DNA of 64,000 bases from positions 1,798,001 to 1,862,000 of the forward strand of contig NZ_CP033972.1 of NCBI RefSeq assembly GCF_003855095.1. The letters are read 5' to 3'. Every line of letters begins with the position of its first letter. Within the stretch, counting starts at the first letter, position 1. The translations under genes were made by a program, and so were the position numbers. Origin of the DNA: Gordonia insulae (lineage in GTDB: Bacteria; Actinomycetota; Actinomycetes; Mycobacteriales; Mycobacteriaceae). This document shows, one piece after another, positions 26,054-34,812 of this stretch. The notes under the pieces are model-generated. The model was not told the DNA's origin and ran no database searches. It was given only the letters and a program-made list of their open reading frames with translations.

Positions 26054-26959
26054 TCAGCACCTTCCCATGGGCAGCTGAACGAGGTTGCGTCCCAACCAGT
26101 CCCCCATCCGATTGAGCATCTTGGTGCCATCGGAGAACGAGCCGCTCCGCGGCACCGCCGCCATCGACACCGCGACCTGACCACGCGTGGTGGTGATGAC
26201 ACCCAGCTGGCGCACCAGGTACCCGGCCGACTTCGACGTCGCGGGACCCCAGCCGCCCTTGACGGCAGTCACCGCACCCTGGCTGCGGCCGGTCTTCGCA
26301 ACGCCCCATTGCTGATTCGCCGCAACCGAACTCATCAAGCGGATCACGTGCTCACTTCCGGGCAGGCACGGGAGATGCGCGCCGAAGCGCGCCTGGTCGG
26401 CGAGGGCCCACGGCGTGTAACCGGGGTAGGACGGCGGGTCGTCGGCTTCGGAGGTGACCTGTGTCCGGGCGTCGTGTCCTTCACGCAACACCTCGGTGAC
26501 CGCGTCGACCGAACTGCGGCCGCCGCCCAACGACCCCCACAGGTCGCCGGCCGCGTCGTTGTCGGAGAACTTGATCGCCTTGTCCTCCTTCATCGCGACC
26601 GCGGGCCCGTTCTTGCGCTGCGCCGCGAGCGAGACCGGCACCTTCAGCGTGGACCACGCCCGACCGGTCTTGAGAGTGCCCATACTCATCGCCTGATCGG
26701 AGCCGATCGGCACGATCGCGAGCCCCACCTGGCCCGGCAACGACTTCCGCATCGACTTCTGGAGTGTCGCGAAACTCTTCGTCAGCTTCTTCTCGATCGG
26801 GACCGGCGGCTCGAAAAGCCGTGCGACCTGCGGCGGAAGGGGCGGTAACTGCGTCGGCCACCAGGGTGGCGATGCAGCTGTGGCGGATGCCGTGCCGAAC
26901 ACGACCGAGCACACGACGGCCAACGCGGTCATCCCGACAGCCAATTTCACACGAGTCAC
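26054..26959 (-). CDS. Secreted class A beta-lactamase-fold protein
   Basis: 301 residues from GTG at 26959, chosen because AGGAG sits 6 nt upstream; the frame is open to 26977. A signal peptide (1-29, cut near ATA-AS) precedes a Pro-rich stretch and a domain with the three landmarks of serine beta-lactamases and PBPs: S103-TL-K106, S132-DN, and K234-GG where KTG is normal. The Glu166 omega-loop motif is not evident. It is more likely a penicillin-binding-like or inactive relative than a true beta-lactamase, as with many actinobacterial secreted members. Convergent with the YibE/F gene. Confidence 0.72.
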   Translation of the reverse strand: MTRVKLAVGMTALAVVCSVVFGTASATAASPPWWPTQLPPLPPQVARLFEPPVPIEKKLTKSFATLQKSMRKSLPGQVGLAIVPIGSDQAMSMGTLKTGRAWSTLKVPVSLAAQRKNGPAVAMKEDKAIKFSDNDAAGDLWGSLGGGRSSVDAVTEVLREGHDARTQVTSEADDPPSYPGYTPWALADQARFGAHLPCLPGSEHVIRLMSSVAANQQWGVAKTGRSQGAVTAVKGGWGPATSKSAGYLVRQLGVITTTRGQVAVSMAAVPRSGSFSDGTKMLNRMGDWLGRNLVQLPMGRC

Positions 26960-27077
26960 TTGCATCTCCTGAGTCACTTCCGTAACAGGAGGATAGGACG
27001 GTTCCGCGTCGGCTACCAGCGACGATGCGGATTTGTATCTTTAGGTGGGGAGAATCGACACCTTGCTTGCGGACCGG

Positions 27078-27761
27078 TCAGTCCGATCGCGCTCGCCACC
27101 GGCCCATCCCGAGGAAGACCATCACCAGCTGACGTTCGGTGCGTTCGACGATCTCGCGCTCAGCCCCACGGCCACGATGATCGTTGTCCAGGAGATCGGC
27201 GACCGCGGTGAGCATGATCGTCACGATGAGCTCGGCCGCGATCTCGAGATCTTCCGGCAGCCACGCCGCGAGATCGGGCAGTCGCGACAGGTCGATCGCG
27301 AGCTCTTTGGAGAACAGTCGCAGCTCGGTGTCGATGGCGCGTCGGATCTCGGCTATCCCGCCGTGCTGTTCGCGGATGAGGAATCGGAACTGGGACTCGT
27401 TGTCGTGGACGTGGCTCAGCAGGATCGCCAGGGAGCTCTGGGCCGTGGGCAGCGCCTGACGCGCCGCCAGATCACGCCGCCCCTCCCGCAGGGTGCGCCG
27501 CAGCACCCGCATCGAATCCTCCACCAAGGTGACGCCGAGATCCTCCATCGAGGCGAAGTGACGATAGAAGGCGGTGGGCACGATGCCCGCGCCGCGAGCC
27601 ACCTCACGCAGGCTGATGCTGGCAAAGCTCCGATCGGCCACCAATTCCATGGTCGCGTCGAGCAACGCCTGACGGGTCCGGTTCTTGCGCTCCGCCCGGG
27701 TCTCCGAATCGCCGTCGGCGCGCGATGAGCGCGGACGAGCGGTGTGTCGGGACCTGGTCAC
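27078..27761 (-). CDS. TetR family regulator next to the desaturase operon
   Basis: 227 residues from the GTG at 27761; TACACT ends 6 nt upstream, matching a leaderless start, so the open frame up to 27968 is not used. TetR helix-turn-helix: TRQALLDATMELVADRSFASISLREVARGAGIVPTAFYRHFASMEDL. It is divergent from the ferredoxin reductase and desaturase genes. In other bacteria, TetR proteins in this position (FabR/DesT type) sense the acyl-CoA pool and repress desaturation. The palindrome at 27895-27909 is the likely operator. This role is an inference from context. Confidence 0.82.
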   Translation of the reverse strand: MTRSRHTARPRSSRADGDSETRAERKNRTRQALLDATMELVADRSFASISLREVARGAGIVPTAFYRHFASMEDLGVTLVEDSMRVLRRTLREGRRDLAARQALPTAQSSLAILLSHVHDNESQFRFLIREQHGGIAEIRRAIDTELRLFSKELAIDLSRLPDLAAWLPEDLEIAAELIVTIMLTAVADLLDNDHRGRGAEREIVERTERQLVMVFLGMGRWRARSD

Positions 27762-27767
27762 GTTCCG

Positions 27768-27773
27768 AGTGTA
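27768..27773 (-). promoter_or_regulatory. -10 box for a leaderless TetR transcript
   Basis: On the minus strand TACACT is followed by 6 nt and then the GTG start (27761). No RBS is present. The arrangement decides the start codon of the regulator. Confidence 0.5.
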
Positions 27774-27894
27774 GGTCGCGGGCGGATGGAGATCGGTCAC
27801 GCCTCGCCACATCGCACCCCTCAGGTGACTGCCCTCACAACCTTTTCCGCTTGACGGGCCGACCCGCACCTGTGTCACACTTGTTTGTGTACAG

Positions 27895-27909
27895 ATGTTC
27901 ACTGAACAT
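27895..27909. promoter_or_regulatory. 15-bp palindrome, candidate operator of the desaturase operon
   Basis: ATGTTCA-C-TGAACAT is a perfect palindrome with 7-bp arms, 25 bp upstream of the reductase ATG. TGAAC/GTTCA half-sites are found in DesT/FabR-type operators, and a TetR gene is divergently placed. Confidence 0.55.
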
Positions 27910-27933
27910 TGACACCCGAACGGAGCCCAGCCC

Positions 27934-29013
27934 ATGAGCATCCGAATTCCCGACCTCGTCGGATCCATCGTCGAGGCCGCCCTCTCCCCTCACCCGGTCG
28001 ACCGTTATCTCGAACTCGTCGACCCGATGATGACCTGGCGCGATCTGCGCGCCAAGGTCGTCGCGGTCGATCACCCGACCAGTCGAACCGTGCGCCTGAC
28101 ATTGCAGCCCACCCGGCAGTGGCAGGGCCACTCCGCGGGACAGTATGTGCAGCTCAGCACTGTTATCAACGGCGTACGTCACGTCCGCTGCTTCTCGCCC
28201 GCGAATGCGGCGAACACCCCTTCCGGCGCGCTCGAACTCACCATCACCGCGCACGACGACGGGTTCGTCTCCAGCCACCTGCGTGAGCACGCCCACGCGG
28301 GGATGGTGGTCGGTCTGAGCCAGGCCGCGGGCGAGTTCACCCTGCCCGACGATCGGCCCCGCTCGGCGGTCTTCATCAGCGGCGGCAGTGGGATTACACC
28401 CGTACTCTCGATGGTGCGCACACTCGTCACCGAAGGTTACCCGGGACCGATCACCTTCGTGCACTACGCACGTACCCCGGCCGATGTCGCGTACCGGGCA
28501 GAACTGACCGCACTCGCGGGCGCCACCCCGGCGTTCGATCTTCGACTGCATTACACCCGCGGGGACGATGCCGAGCACTTCACCGCGGCCCATCTCGCCG
28601 ACATCCCCCGCTTCGACGACGCACACCTGTTCGTCTGCGGCCCGCCGGCGCTGATGAACGCCGTCGACGAGTTCTACGACACCAGCGGACTGACCCAGCC
28701 TCTGCACAGCGAGGCGTTCACCCTCGCCGCACCGATCGCCGTCGATCCAGACGCCCCGGTCGACGGCGAACTGACATTCCTGCGTTCCGGCCGATCGGCG
28801 ACCAACGACGGTCGCACCATCCTCGACCAGGCGGAGTCCGCCGGGCTCAGCCCGGAATCCGGCTGCCGGATGGGGATCTGCTTCTCCTGCACCGCCATCA
28901 AGAAATCCGGCTGCACGCGCAACGTGCTGACCGGAGAAACCGACACCGAAGCCGACACGCAGATCCAGCTCTGTATCAACGCGCCTGTCGGCGATGTGGA
29001 AATCGAGGTATGA
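27934..29013 (+). CDS. Ferredoxin reductase-type electron donor for the desaturase
   Basis: 359 residues, ATG. Modular oxidoreductase: FAD domain (about 45-150; HVRCFSPANA and AGQYVQLS), NAD(P)H domain (ISGGSGITPVLSMVRTL, VCGPPALMNAV) and a C-terminal plant-type 2Fe-2S domain with C-R-M-G-I-C-F-S-C and a distant Cys. It matches the Rv3230c type, the partner of DesA3 (Rv3229c) in M. tuberculosis. It passes electrons from NADPH to the desaturase whose gene starts 4 bp downstream. Confidence 0.92.
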   Translation: MSIRIPDLVGSIVEAALSPHPVDRYLELVDPMMTWRDLRAKVVAVDHPTSRTVRLTLQPTRQWQGHSAGQYVQLSTVINGVRHVRCFSPANAANTPSGALELTITAHDDGFVSSHLREHAHAGMVVGLSQAAGEFTLPDDRPRSAVFISGGSGITPVLSMVRTLVTEGYPGPITFVHYARTPADVAYRAELTALAGATPAFDLRLHYTRGDDAEHFTAAHLADIPRFDDAHLFVCGPPALMNAVDEFYDTSGLTQPLHSEAFTLAAPIAVDPDAPVDGELTFLRSGRSATNDGRTILDQAESAGLSPESGCRMGICFSCTAIKKSGCTRNVLTGETDTEADTQIQLCINAPVGDVEIEV

Positions 29014-29017
29014 GCAC

Positions 29018-30223
29018 ATGACCATCACCAGCAACTCCACCGAAATCGTCCCGACCGCAGTCACTTCCGACCGCGAGTTCGACGATCTGATCACCGACGT
29101 CCGCGACCCCAAGCACATCACGTTGAGCTATGAGCAGGTCGAGGCACTCGGCCGCGACCTCGACGAGCTGCGCGCACGCGTCGTCGCCGACCTGGGCGAG
29201 AAGGACCGCGAGTACCTGTACTCGGTCATCCGGGCGCAGCGCGGCTTCGAGATCGCGGGCCGCGGCCTGATGTACCTCGGGTTCTTCCCACCGGCCTGGA
29301 TCGCCGCGGTGGGCGCACTCTCCGTGTCGAAGATCCTCGACAACATGGAGATCGGCCACAATGTGATGCACGGCCAGTACGACTGGATGCGCGAGGACAC
29401 CTACAACTCCCGCGAGTTCGAGTGGGACACCGTGTGTCCCGCCGACCAGTGGCGACACAGCCACAACTACATGCACCACACCTTCACCAACATCCTCGGC
29501 GAGGACCGCGACATCGGTTACGGCATCCTGCGGATGGCGCGCGATCAGAAATGGAACCCCTACTACCTCGGCAACCTGGCGTATGCGACGGGCCTGATGC
29601 TGCTCTTCGAGTGGGGCGTCATGCTGCACGACCTCGAGGTGGAGAACATCGTCGCGGGCAAGCGCAAATGGTACGACGTCAAGGGACTCGTGAAGGGCAT
29701 GTGGCGCAAGGCCGGTCGCCAGGTACTCAAGGACTATGTGGTGTTCCCGGCGCTGACCGGACCGCTGTTCGTCCCGACGCTGGTGGGTAACGCCACCGCC
29801 AACCTGGTCCGCAACGTCTGGACGTACTCGATCATCTTCTGCGGCCACTTCCCCAGCGGCGCACAGACCTTCACCTCGGAGGAGTGCGAGAACGAGACCC
29901 GCGGACAATGGTACCTCCGCCAGATGCTCGGTTCGGCCAACATCACCGGCAGCCCGCTGTTCCACATCATGAGCGGCAACCTGTCGCACCAGATCGAACA
30001 CCACCTGTTCCCCGATCTGCCGGCCAGCCGGTACCCGGAGATGTCCGGCGAGGTGCGCGAGATCTGCGAGCGGTACGGCCTGCCGTACAACACCGGATCG
30101 TTCAGTCACCAGCTCGGCTCGACGTGGAAGAAGATCGCCAAGCTCTCGTTGCCGAATTTCATGACCCGCGACGACGATGACCTGGTGGTCACCGTGGAGC
30201 GTTCGAAGTCGGCGGCTGCGTGA
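29018..30223 (+). CDS. desA3: Acyl-CoA/stearoyl delta-9 desaturase (DesA3 type)
   Basis: 401 residues from the ATG at 29018; GAGG of the preceding frame serves as RBS. Membrane fatty acid desaturase with three His boxes: HNVMH (114-118), HSHNYMHH (147-154) and HQIEHH near residue 330, plus hydrophobic helices at about 83-105 and 190-206. It inserts a cis double bond in stearoyl-CoA, making oleate for membrane and mycolate lipids, at the inner membrane. Operon with the reductase; probably controlled by the divergent TetR. Confidence 0.92.
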   Translation: MTITSNSTEIVPTAVTSDREFDDLITDVRDPKHITLSYEQVEALGRDLDELRARVVADLGEKDREYLYSVIRAQRGFEIAGRGLMYLGFFPPAWIAAVGALSVSKILDNMEIGHNVMHGQYDWMREDTYNSREFEWDTVCPADQWRHSHNYMHHTFTNILGEDRDIGYGILRMARDQKWNPYYLGNLAYATGLMLLFEWGVMLHDLEVENIVAGKRKWYDVKGLVKGMWRKAGRQVLKDYVVFPALTGPLFVPTLVGNATANLVRNVWTYSIIFCGHFPSGAQTFTSEECENETRGQWYLRQMLGSANITGSPLFHIMSGNLSHQIEHHLFPDLPASRYPEMSGEVREICERYGLPYNTGSFSHQLGSTWKKIAKLSLPNFMTRDDDDLVVTVERSKSAAA

Positions 30224-30251
30224 CCCCCGGGGTCGTGGCGCCGATGGCACA

Positions 30252-30707
30252 ATGAGCACCATGGTCGACCGCATCGAACGCAACAAGGACCTGGTCCAGG
30301 AAGTGGTGGAGTCGACGGCCACCCACGTGGGTCGGATCGCCACCATCATCACCACGGCCGTGGCCGACGTCGCGCGAGAGGTCGGTGACCTGTTCACCGA
30401 CGGATTCGAGATGCGCGACGCGGCCCGCAAGGCCCGCATGGACGAGCAGCGCGGCATCCTCGACGCGGAACTCGCCGATCCGGAGTCCGAGGCGGAGCCC
30501 TCGATCACGGCCGGTGCGGAAGCACTCTCCGCGCCGGCACCAACCGCCACCACCGACGAGGTAGAGGTCGAGGACACGGCAGAAGTCGGCGCAGCCGTCA
30601 CGCCGGATGCCCGGGACTCGGAACGTGACGTCGAGGACATCCCACAGCCCAGCGTGCCGGTCAGCCCGGAGGTCGAGGCCGAGATCGAGTCCGAATACGA
30701 CGGATAG
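30252..30707 (+). CDS. Acidic helical protein, function unknown
   Basis: 151 residues from ATG 30252 (or 30261). Residues 1-75 are helical with VDRIERNKDLVQEVVESTATHVGRIATIITTAVADVAREVGDL, an amphipathic region; the rest is rich in Glu, Asp, Ala and Pro and is probably disordered. No family recognised. It sits between the desaturase and recQ on the same strand. Its TAG stop forms the first half of the likely recQ -10 box (TAGACT). Confidence 0.65.
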   Translation: MSTMVDRIERNKDLVQEVVESTATHVGRIATIITTAVADVAREVGDLFTDGFEMRDAARKARMDEQRGILDAELADPESEAEPSITAGAEALSAPAPTATTDEVEVEDTAEVGAAVTPDARDSERDVEDIPQPSVPVSPEVEAEIESEYDG

Positions 30708-30710
30708 ACT
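30705..30710 (+). promoter_or_regulatory. -10 box of recQ, overlapping the upstream stop codon
   Basis: TAGACT lies 6 nt before the GTG start of recQ (30717), and no RBS is present. The first three bases are the stop codon of the preceding gene. Confidence 0.45.
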
Positions 30711-30716
30711 CGCGCG

Positions 30717-32582
30717 GTGATCGACGGATCCCAACTCTCCGAGGAACAACTCGCCGGAACGCCTCTCGAGGTGCTCCGGCGAGTTTTCGGGTACTCCGAG
30801 TTCCGGCGTGACCAGGCCGCGATCATCGACCAGGTCTGCGCCGGTGGCGACGCCGTCGTCCTGATGCCCACCGGTGGCGGAAAGAGCCTCTGTTACCAGG
30901 TGCCCGCCCTCGTTCGCGACGGGTGCGGGGTCGTGGTGTCGCCACTCATCGCGCTGATGGCCGATCAGGTGGCGGCGCTGCGGGACAACGGGGTGCGCGC
31001 CGCCTACCTCAATTCCACCCAGTCTGCCGACGAACGCGCCGAGGTGGAAGCCGCATACAAGGCGGGGACGCTCGACCTCCTCTATGTCGCGCCGGAGCGG
31101 TTGAACACCTCGGGCACACGACATCTGTTGCAACAAGGCACGATCGCGCTGTTCGCGATCGATGAGGCACATTGCGTATCGCAGTGGGGGCACGACTTCC
31201 GCCCCGATTACCTCGCGCTCGGCGAACTGGCCGAATTGTGGCCGGACGTGCCTCGGATCGCATTGACCGCGACCGCCACGAAGCGCACCCACGCCGAGAT
31301 CACCGAACGCCTGCACCTCGGCAACGCCCGGCACTTCGTCGCGAACTTCGACCGGCCCAATATCACCTACCGCATCGTCACCAAGTCCGACGAGCGCCGA
31401 CAGCTCCTCGAGTTCATCCGTGCCGAAGGGGTCGTCGACGGTGTCCCGGCGACGGGCATCGTGTACGCGCTCAGTCGTGCGACAGTGGAGAGGACGGCGG
31501 AGTTCCTGGTGTCCCAGGGAATCGACGCGATGCCTTATCACGCCGGCCTCGACCGTCACGTCCGACACCGCACCCTGGAACGCTTCCTCCGCGCCGACGG
31601 TGTCGTCGTCGTCGCCACCATCGCCTTCGGTATGGGCATCGACAAGCCGGACGTGCGTTTCGTCGCGCACATCGACATGCCCAAGAGCGTCGAGGGCTAC
31701 TACCAGGAGACGGGGCGAGCGGGACGTGACGGCCTGCCGTCGGTGGCCTGGATGACCTACGGGCTCAAAGATGCGACCCAGCAGCGACGGTTCATCGATC
31801 AGTCCGACGGTGACCTCGCCCACAAGCGGGCCCAGCATCAGCACCTCGACGCCATGCTCGCCCTGTGCGAGACCGTGACGTGCCGACGAGAGCAGATGCT
31901 CCGCTATTTCGGCCAGGACGCGCAGCCCTGCGGCAATTGCGACACCTGCCTGAATCCACCGGTCACCTGGGACGGCACGATCGCGGCGCAGAAGCTGTTG
32001 TCGACGATCGTGCGACTCCAGCGCGAGTACCGGCAGTCGTTCGGCGCCGGGCACCTCATCGACATACTGCGTGGCGCGGACACCGAGAAGATCCGCTCGT
32101 CGGGCCACCGGCAACTCACCACGTATGGGATCGGAAAAGAGTTGGACCGTGGTGGGTGGAACTCGGTTGTCCGACAGCTGATGGCGTCCGGAATCATTGC
32201 GCCGCAAGGTGATTACGGCGTGCTGGTCCTCACCGAGAAGAGCGGGCCGGTGCTGCGCGGCGATGCCGAGGTCATGCTGCGCACCGACCCGGTCCGGCCC
32301 GCGGGTGGCCGCACCAGGACCGCGAGCCGTGCCGCCGACCTGCCCGAGGCCGACCGCGGCATGTTCGAGCACCTTCGGGCGTGGCGGAAAGCCGAGGCAT
32401 CCCGCCAGGGTAAGCCGCCCTATGTGGTGTTCACCGACGCGACGCTGCGCGAACTCGCTGCCCGGCGTCCGTCGACCTCCGCCGACCTGCGCACCGTTTC
32501 CGGGGTGGGCGACGCCAAACTCGAGCGGTACGGCGATGACGTACTGGCGGCGATCGCGAACTTCGAATTCGACCCAGCGTGA
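30717..32582 (+). CDS. recQ: RecQ family ATP-dependent DNA helicase
   Basis: 621 residues, GTG start. SF2 helicase domains: Q-motif region [16 protein letters not shown], Walker [12 protein letters not shown], the [17 protein letters not shown] box with the RecQ aromatic loop, and motif [12 protein letters not shown]. The RQC zinc site is visible as C-x16-C-x2-C-x2-C around CGNCDTC, then a winged helix. The last 75 residues are an HRDC domain ([27 protein letters not shown]). It unwinds DNA 3' to 5' in recombination repair. Confidence 0.93.
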   Translation: MIDGSQLSEEQLAGTPLEVLRRVFGYSEFRRDQAAIIDQVCAGGDAVVLMPTGGGKSLCYQVPALVRDGCGVVVSPLIALMADQVAALRDNGVRAAYLNSTQSADERAEVEAAYKAGTLDLLYVAPERLNTSGTRHLLQQGTIALFAIDEAHCVSQWGHDFRPDYLALGELAELWPDVPRIALTATATKRTHAEITERLHLGNARHFVANFDRPNITYRIVTKSDERRQLLEFIRAEGVVDGVPATGIVYALSRATVERTAEFLVSQGIDAMPYHAGLDRHVRHRTLERFLRADGVVVVATIAFGMGIDKPDVRFVAHIDMPKSVEGYYQETGRAGRDGLPSVAWMTYGLKDATQQRRFIDQSDGDLAHKRAQHQHLDAMLALCETVTCRREQMLRYFGQDAQPCGNCDTCLNPPVTWDGTIAAQKLLSTIVRLQREYRQSFGAGHLIDILRGADTEKIRSSGHRQLTTYGIGKELDRGGWNSVVRQLMASGIIAPQGDYGVLVLTEKSGPVLRGDAEVMLRTDPVRPAGGRTRTASRAADLPEADRGMFEHLRAWRKAEASRQGKPPYVVFTDATLRELAARRPSTSADLRTVSGVGDAKLERYGDDVLAAIANFEFDPA

Positions 32583-32649
32583 GCTCAACGGTTGGCGACA
32601 ATCGCCTCCATGTCTACTGTGGGGTTGTCATCCCCCAGGAGGTTGTTTC

Positions 32650-33153
32650 GTGGCCCGTTCGCTGCCCTCGGCGTTGACGTTCCCCAATCCGGTCAACGAC
32701 TACGCCGCTCGATCGACCGCTGGACTCGTCATCGTCCTCGCCATCGTCACCGTCGCGGTGAACAACCCGCTGCTCTACGCGCTGCTCGCGCTCGGCTTCC
32801 TGCTGCGGGTCATGGCCGGCCCGCGGTACTCCCCGTTCGGACAGCTCTCGGTCCGGGTGATCGTGCCGAAGATCTGGCGCAAGACGAAACTCGTACCGGG
32901 CCCGCCCAAGCGGTTCGCCCAGACCATCGGGCTCGTCTTCAGTGGCACCGCCCTGGTGCTGTCCCTACTCGGCCTCGGGTTGGCCGCGCAGATCGTCATC
33001 GGCGGGCTGATCATCGCCGCCACCCTGGAGTTCGTGTTCGGCCTCTGCCTGGGCTGCACCGCCTTCGGGTTCCTGCAACGGCACGGCGTCATCCCGGAGA
33101 CGGTCTGTGAAGCCTGCAACAATCTGTCGCCTCGGGTTCCGGCCGCGAACTGA
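32650..33153 (+). CDS. DUF4395 membrane protein
   Basis: 167 residues from a GTG at 32650 with AGGAGG upstream. Four hydrophobic helices (about 24-56 as a pair, then 92-130). It starts FPNPVNDYAARSTAG, the DUF4395 family opening, and has two Cys pairs (CLGC and CEAC) on or near the last helix, which may form a redox or metal site. Function unknown; many relatives lie next to rhodanese or thiosulfate genes, which are absent here. Confidence 0.8.
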   Translation: MARSLPSALTFPNPVNDYAARSTAGLVIVLAIVTVAVNNPLLYALLALGFLLRVMAGPRYSPFGQLSVRVIVPKIWRKTKLVPGPPKRFAQTIGLVFSGTALVLSLLGLGLAAQIVIGGLIIAATLEFVFGLCLGCTAFGFLQRHGVIPETVCEACNNLSPRVPAAN

Positions 33154-33166
33154 ATCGTCGGATTCC

Positions 33167-34300
33167 TCAGTCCAGCAACCCCATCGCGATCCCGTCGAGG
33201 ATGTCGTGCTCGCTCACCACGAGTTCGGTGATCCCCGCTCGTCGCGACAGCACCCGCGCCAGCTCCATCGTCACCAATGACCCACCGCCGATGACGTCGA
33301 CTCGGCCGGGGTGCATGGGACCGAGCGCGGCACGGTCGGCGCGGGTCATCGCGACGAGTCGGCGGCACACCACACCGAGGTCGTCCAGCGAGATGCGAGA
33401 CAGATGGATGATCTCGGGGTCGTACTCGCTCAGCCCCGCACCCAGCGCGGCCAGGGTCGTCATCGTCCCGGCGACGCCCACCCACGTGCGGGCCCCTTCG
33501 ACGGGGACCGCGGCGAACGCGGGATCGAGTCGGGCACGGGCGAATTCGCTGGCAGCGGTCACCTCGTCGTCGGTGGGAGGGTCCGACGGCAGGCATCGCT
33601 CGGTCAGCCGGACGCATCCGATGTCGGCCGAGTAGGCCGCGCGGACGCCATCCGCGTCGCCGACCACCACCTCGGTCGACCCACCCCCGAGATCCGTGAC
33701 CACGAACGGCCCACTCGCAGGATCGAGTTCACCGACCGCACCCTGGAACGACAGACGGGCCTCCTCGTCGCCGGTGATCACCTCGGCGGAGGCGCCGGGG
33801 ACCACGCGGCCGAGGAGTTCCGCGGTCATGGCGAAGAACTCGTCGCGGTTGGCGGCATCCCGGGTCGCCGACGTCGCCACCATCCGGACGCGTTCCACGC
33901 CGGCCGCGACCATGATGTCGACGTAGTCCGCCAATGCTTTTCGCGTGCGCTCGATGGCCGCGGGGGCGAACCGGCCGGTGGCGTCGACACCCTCCCCGAG
34001 CCGGACGACCCGCATCTCGCGGTGGATGTCGACGAGTGGGGCGGGTGGGTGATCTCGATACGCCTCCTCGCTACGCTCGTCGGCTACTCGATCAACGGGC
34101 AGGAACGAGTCGGCCACTCGATCAACGGGCAGGAACGAGTCGGCCACTCGATCAGCGGGCAGGAACGAGTCGGCCACACCGTCAGCGGGCAGGGACGACT
34201 CGGCCACTCGATCAGCGGGCAGGGACGAGTCGGCACGTGCGATGAGCAGACGGATCGAGTTGGTGCCGCAGTCCACGGCACCGACGACCGGTGCGCTCAC
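33167..34300 (-). CDS. ppx: Ppx/GppA exopolyphosphatase with in-frame tandem-repeat insertion
   Basis: 377 residues, GTG start overlapping the DUF501 stop. The Ppx/GppA (actin-like ATPase) pattern is clear: VDCGTNSIRLLIA (phosphate 1), EARLSFQGAVGEL, VTDLGGGSTEVV (phosphate 2) and VIGGGSLVTMELA. It matches Rv1026 (Ppx2), which is about 319 residues. The excess is a block at residues 24-87, directly after the first phosphate loop strand, made of five or six copies of a decapeptide (DSFLPVDRVA type) and an ERSEEAYRDHPPAP segment. It hydrolyses polyphosphate or (p)ppGpp in relatives. Whether the insertion affects activity is not known. Confidence 0.92.
   Translation of the reverse strand: MSAPVVGAVDCGTNSIRLLIARADSSLPADRVAESSLPADGVADSFLPADRVADSFLPVDRVADSFLPVDRVADERSEEAYRDHPPAPLVDIHREMRVVRLGEGVDATGRFAPAAIERTRKALADYVDIMVAAGVERVRMVATSATRDAANRDEFFAMTAELLGRVVPGASAEVITGDEEARLSFQGAVGELDPASGPFVVTDLGGGSTEVVVGDADGVRAAYSADIGCVRLTERCLPSDPPTDDEVTAASEFARARLDPAFAAVPVEGARTWVGVAGTMTTLAALGAGLSEYDPEIIHLSRISLDDLGVVCRRLVAMTRADRAALGPMHPGRVDVIGGGSLVTMELARVLSRRAGITELVVSEHDILDGIAMGLLD
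34050..34098. repeat. Palindromic extragenic-type element inside ppx
   Basis: The stretch from GATCTCGATACGCC through CTACGCTCGTCGGCTACTCGATCA has the shape of a REP-like element found many times in Gordonia-type genomes (TCGATAC...GCTACTCGA core). In-frame here on the ppx strand. The tandem repeats follow at once and share its last bases. The family comparison comes from memory and was not searched. Confidence 0.5.
34081..34230. repeat. Five tandem 30-bp repeats (VNTR) in ppx
   Basis: Exactly five 30-bp units run from 34081 to 34230, each beginning CGGC(C/T)ACTCGATCA and ending GGGCAGG(A/G)ACGAGT. Units 1-3 and 5 differ by only one to three bases, unit 4 by more. The period equals ten codons, so copy-number changes keep the ppx frame. 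Confidence 0.95.
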
Positions 34301-34812
34301 GTGTCATCTCCGTCGGCGAGCCGAGGCCAGTCGGACGGGATCGCGGTGCCGCGGAGATGTCCGACGGCGGCGAGGGCGACGGCCTCGTCGCCGAGTGGAT
34401 TGACGCCGGGCCCCTTCGCGAGCGAATGGGCGATCAACACGTGCAGGCACTTCACCCGGTCGGGCATGCCGCCGCCGGTGAAGTCGGTGCCCAGGGACTC
34501 GATGGCATCGCGTTCGGCCAGATAGGACTCGTGGGCGCGGCGATAGGCCGCCGCGAGATCCGAGTCAGTGGAGAGCCTCGCGGTCATCTCCTTCATCACG
34601 CCCGCCGACTCCTGGCGACTGGCCTCCGCGGTGAGTCGCGGGTCGGTGAGGTAGTAGAGCGTCGGGAACGGCGTACCGTCGGGCAGCCGCGGAGTCGTCT
34701 TGATGACCGCGGGCGCACCGTCGGGTGTTCGGTAGCTGACCTCGATCACGCCGCGCGGTTCCCGACCGAGCTGCGTGGTGATCGTGGCCAGGTCCGTCGC
34801 CGAAATGCTCAC
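34297..34812 (-). CDS. DUF501 family protein
   Basis: 171 residues from a GTG (34812) that overlaps the stop codon of the ftsB-like gene (GTGA). It has the DUF501 pattern: QLGREPRGVIEVSYRTPDGAPAVIKTTPRLPDGTPFPTLYYLTDPRL in the first half and GGGMPDRVKCLHVLIAHSLAKGPGVNPLGDEA in the second. It matches the position and type of Rv1025. Biochemical role unknown; it is always found between the FtsB-like and Ppx genes in actinobacteria. Confidence 0.9.
   Translation of the reverse strand: MSISATDLATITTQLGREPRGVIEVSYRTPDGAPAVIKTTPRLPDGTPFPTLYYLTDPRLTAEASRQESAGVMKEMTARLSTDSDLAAAYRRAHESYLAERDAIESLGTDFTGGGMPDRVKCLHVLIAHSLAKGPGVNPLGDEAVALAAVGHLRGTAIPSDWPRLADGDDT

Noticed and set aside
26054..26959. True class A beta-lactamase
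   Set aside because: KTG is replaced by KGG and no clear Glu166 motif is seen, so resistance is not claimed.
30189..32588. Very long open frame (about 800 codons) opposite recQ
   Set aside because: It is an antisense shadow of a well-supported RecQ; its translation is Arg/Gly/His-rich low-complexity sequence without any domain, as GC-rich codon bias produces.
34081..34230. CRISPR array
   Set aside because: The 30-bp units are directly contiguous without spacers, in frame inside ppx, and no cas gene is present.
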